This document shows, one piece after another, positions 62,201 through 64,000 of a stretch of DNA of 64,000 nucleotides. Origin of the DNA: Nymphaea colorata (taxonomy: Eukaryota > Streptophyta > Magnoliopsida > Nymphaeales > Nymphaeaceae); the NCBI RefSeq assembly GCF_008831285.2, contig NC_045138.2, positions 3,264,143-3,328,142 of the forward strand, in the 5' to 3' direction. Each line of letters begins with the position of its first letter. Positions within the stretch are counted from its first letter, which is position 1. The notes beneath the pieces are model-generated. The model searched no databases, had not been told where the DNA came from, and was given only the letters and a program-made list of their open reading frames with translations. The position numbers and the translations under genes were made by a program.

Positions 62201-62537
62201 CGCCCCCACTGCCGTCATTTGCAACCCTCATAAGCCACCGATAACGAAACCCGTCAGAGTACCGCCGTCGGAAAGCAGAATCCGGAAGGTTGTACCTCGG
62301 AGAAGCGGTTGTGCCCGAACCTCTCGAGATTCTGCCAGGAAATGAGGGGAAGCTGGTCGAGCTGCCTAGGGCGAAGAAGGAAGCTGGCGAGTTCTTGGAA
62401 CTCAGGCGACCGGTCGGACTTAGGTTTGAGGTCGAGGGCTGGAGCGAGAGGCCGGCAGCAGTGAGGTTGCTGCTCCACATCGCTATCGGATGGATGGTCG
62501 TGGCCTGCATCAGGGCGTGGGGATGGACGGGGCCCAT
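56201..62537 (-). CDS. Mpv17/PMP22 family membrane protein, probably plastid-targeted
   Basis: Seven minus-strand exons, in coding order 62537-62098, 61976-61889, 61286-61192, 58357-58285, 58197-58105, 57999-57913 and 56281-56201, join in phase to 318 aa. Residues 1-105 are Ser-rich and transit-peptide-like, and residues 108-140 are Gly/Ser-rich. The Mpv17 domain starts at [20 protein letters not shown]. It continues with [49 protein letters not shown], and the signature [19 protein letters not shown], ending [12 protein letters not shown]. The layout matches Arabidopsis At5g19750. Family members are four-helix inner-membrane proteins of mitochondria, peroxisomes or plastids, thought to form channels; the transported solute is unknown. 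Introns 3 (2834 bp, 58358-61191) and 6 (1631 bp, 56282-57912) carry the foreign and duplicated pieces listed below. Confidence 0.93.
57100..57960. repeat. ~415-bp tandem duplication in Mpv17 intron 6, including exon 6 edge
   Basis: 57130-57480 and 57545-57900 carry the same ordered blocks: ACTTAACCCATGCTTTT, ATCCCCCAAATCCATACATC, CTGAGATCCTGGGGAT, AACACCATCCAAGACATTG and AAATCACCTCTTCTTTGAAA. Each copy is followed by a CTCTTTCCCACCTGGAA segment. At 57913 that segment is the real exon 6 donor; at 57493-57545 it is a decayed copy. Confidence 0.85.
57500..57545 (-). pseudogene. Decayed partial copy of Mpv17 exon 6
   Basis: On the minus strand this reads [16 protein letters not shown], then a GTGGGAAAGAG donor-like end. 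It matches the exon 6 C-terminal half ([15 protein letters not shown] followed by the same donor context). The first half of exon 6 and a clear acceptor are missing, so it should not be spliced in. Confidence 0.75.
58590..58726. repeat. (CA)n/(TA)n/(GT)n simple-sequence cluster
   Basis: Alternating AC, TA and GT runs include a direct duplication of TACAGGAACTGAAAT (58672-58686 and 58712-58726). The cluster lies in Mpv17 intron 3. Confidence 0.9.
59465..60060 (+). pseudogene. Ty1-copia retrotransposon remnant (RNase H end and possible 3' LTR)
   Basis: The plus strand carries the end of a copia-type reverse-transcriptase/RNase H region: a [16 protein letters not shown]-like box, then CDNHSAIQL, then [11 protein letters not shown] and [10 protein letters not shown] stop codon and frame change separate the first box from the rest, so it is dead. 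A 45-bp tandem duplication (AAGAACAAATTTTATTTTCT start) follows at about 59795-59886. 59910-60060 ends with TCAATGAAATTT, as in copia LTR polyadenylation regions, and may be an LTR piece. It lies antisense inside Mpv17 intron 3. Confidence 0.75.
60878..61088 (-). pseudogene. ndhG: Nuclear insert of plastid DNA: 3' end of ndhG
   Basis: The minus strand encodes about 67 codons of the C-terminus of plastid NADH dehydrogenase subunit 6 (NdhG, normally about 176 aa). Blocks include [40 protein letters not shown] and [15 protein letters not shown], ending at a stop at the normal place. The frame is unbroken and nearly unchanged, but the first 60% of the gene and its start are missing. It sits in Mpv17 intron 3 in the same sense as the host gene. 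It is a plastid-to-nucleus transfer (NUPT) with no expected function. Confidence 0.85.
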
Positions 62538-63102
62538 GGCTCTGAGGGGTGGGAAAAAGAATCGCCCGTCCTCAAGCTGCCCCTGTCTTGTGTTCTATTG
62601 GGAGTAAAATGGATCAGTTCAAACGAGGATCCGAGAAGGAATGAGGCATAGATTTGGTTCGAAAAGTTGTGTTAACTATCGTACAATTTGTCTGCTGAAA
62701 TTTTTGCACCATCAGAAAATTCGGTAGCATTTGATGACCCTGTAATAATATTCCTGGAAAAAAGGTTCAAGGAAAATAATTCAGGAAAAAATGCACCAAT
62801 TCTAATGCTCCAGAATTAAATATCCAGTCTTAAAACTGTGGCTACTTAGTACATGATTTTTTTTTTTTTTTTGTGGAATTTTTGTCCTACCTTCCGGTTT
62901 GGTCATTGAACTTTTGTTGCGAGCGTTGAAAAGTTAACAGGCAAAAAAAATTCCTTCCAAACTTTAATGCAAGTACTAAAGTTTCATGATAACTCCAAAA
63001 CTCCCGGTACTGAAGTTTAGGGTTTGTCAAAAAATGAAACTTTTGAACTAAGTGTTTTATCTTATTAAATTTCATATATTTCAATGAGCCCTAAACATTT
63101 TG

Positions 63103-63143
<41 letters not shown>

Positions 63144-64000
63144 CGAATGGTGACCTTAGTTTTTAGAATTACCTAGACAATCTAATATGCACTGTTCTAA
63201 CATGATTGAAGGTTAAGAGAAAAATAAGGTTAAGAGAAAAATAAAAAAAAAAATATAATAAGCATTTTAATTTTTTTTAGTTCTATTGAGCAGTTTGTTC
63301 TCTACAATCAGGCCTCAGTTAATTGTCAACCTGTAATCTTCAAGGGGTTGGGGCATTAGTTCGAGCAAGGTCCCATAAGTGGCAAGTTTTCATTTTAAAT
63401 TTTTAAACATCAACTCTTTATGCTGCAAAAAGAAGGTTCTTAACACGCAACTTAAAGCACGATGAAAATGAGAAGTACCAAAATCCAGCCATTATATCAT
63501 AAAACTAGAGAAGATTGAATGAAAGTTTCTGCTCTCTTTTATATAATAACATTAAATCATCATCCTCCTTGCTCATAAAAAAAAATGGTCAACTAGTAAA
63601 TGTTCAATAGTTATTTATCTCTCTTTTTTTTAATTGCAATTTATATGATATGTGCACCTAGTTGGGTTTTTTGGTGTTTCCATTTGAATCTCAAATAATT
63701 GATAGATGTTAGGAGCTTCTGGTCGAGGGCAATAGTATTTAAGTTTTTTTATTTTTAATGGACAACAATATGAAAATAACAAAAATAGTCATGAGGTACT
63801 AATGTAAAAAACAAACTTTTGTGTGTGTTGTGTGGTCAACCGCCCACACATAGCTCACGTAACGGCAAGAGAGAGAATGTTTCCCTTCCAATTCCATCCT
63901 GGAAGGAGCTGGCCCTTTGAACACTGCAACGGCATCCTCCCACTTTCTTGCTGTACTGCGTTTTATGCCACCAAGGTCCAGCCCCTAACGGTTACCCTCC
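62538..64000. other. Spacer upstream of the Mpv17 gene
   Basis: The first ~200 bp should be the Mpv17 promoter. A T run lies at 62857-62872 and an (AT)n tract at 63102-63140. 63140-63300 repeats the flanking element also seen at 21700-21800 (CAATCTAATATGCACT, then GTTAAGAGAAAAATAA and AAGCAT). No gene is seen to the window end. Confidence 0.55.
63102..63300. repeat. (AT)n tract with shared flanking element, copy 2
   Basis: Partner of 21600-21830. After the (AT)n run come ATCTAATATGCACTGTTC, a duplicated GGTTAAGAGAAAAATAA and an A-rich stretch ending in AAGCATTTTAATTTTTTTT. Confidence 0.55.

Overview
This is nuclear DNA of a flowering plant. Genes are split by GT-AG introns of 84 bp to about 4 kb. 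All five fully spliced families (Smr, NPH3/RPT2-like, family-C sucrose-phosphate synthase, plant-type GDPD, plastid-type Mpv17/PMP22) are plant forms. The spacers hold (AT)n/(GA)n microsatellites, Tourist-like MITEs, tRNA-derived SINEs, a Ty1-copia remnant and a piece of plastid ndhG. The species cannot be read from sequence alone. Exon coordinates were worked out by hand from splice signals, reading phase and remembered family patterns. No database search was run.

Layout. (1) 2.0-9.3 kb, plus strand: a DUF1771+Smr protein of 1260 aa. Its main exon carries four tandem ~780-bp copies of an N-terminal module, giving eight CUE-like motifs. (2) 9.8-10.6 kb: a palindromic minisatellite beside a broken fragment of a cytosolic fructose-bisphosphate aldolase gene. 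(3) 12.6-15.9 kb, plus: a BTB/NPH3 protein (554 aa). (4) 16.75-20.0 kb, minus, convergent with the previous gene: a classical short-chain dehydrogenase/reductase (240 aa). (5) 20-26.6 kb: a repeat-rich spacer with SINEs, a MITE, microsatellites and GAGCTCGA-type repeats. (6) 27.8-41.3 kb, plus: a complete 14-exon sucrose-phosphate synthase gene (1029 aa, family C type), with a MITE in intron 1 and two nested or tandem SINE copies in intron 13. (7) 43.3-49.8 kb, plus: a membrane-anchored glycerophosphodiester phosphodiesterase (320 aa, 9 exons). (8) 49.8-56.2 kb: no convincing gene. (9) 56.2-62.5 kb, minus: an Mpv17/PMP22 family protein with a transit-like, glycine-rich N-terminus (318 aa, 7 exons). 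Its introns hold an ndhG insert, a copia RNase H remnant and a duplicated, decayed copy of part of its own exon 6.

The genes do not form a pathway. Sucrose-phosphate synthase makes sucrose-6-phosphate, GDPD hydrolyses glycerophosphodiesters, the NPH3 protein is a likely CUL3 adaptor, and the others are housekeeping or of unknown role. The most notable features are the internally amplified Smr gene, the self-derived pseudo-exon and ndhG insert in the Mpv17 gene, and the aldolase fragment next to the palindromic array.
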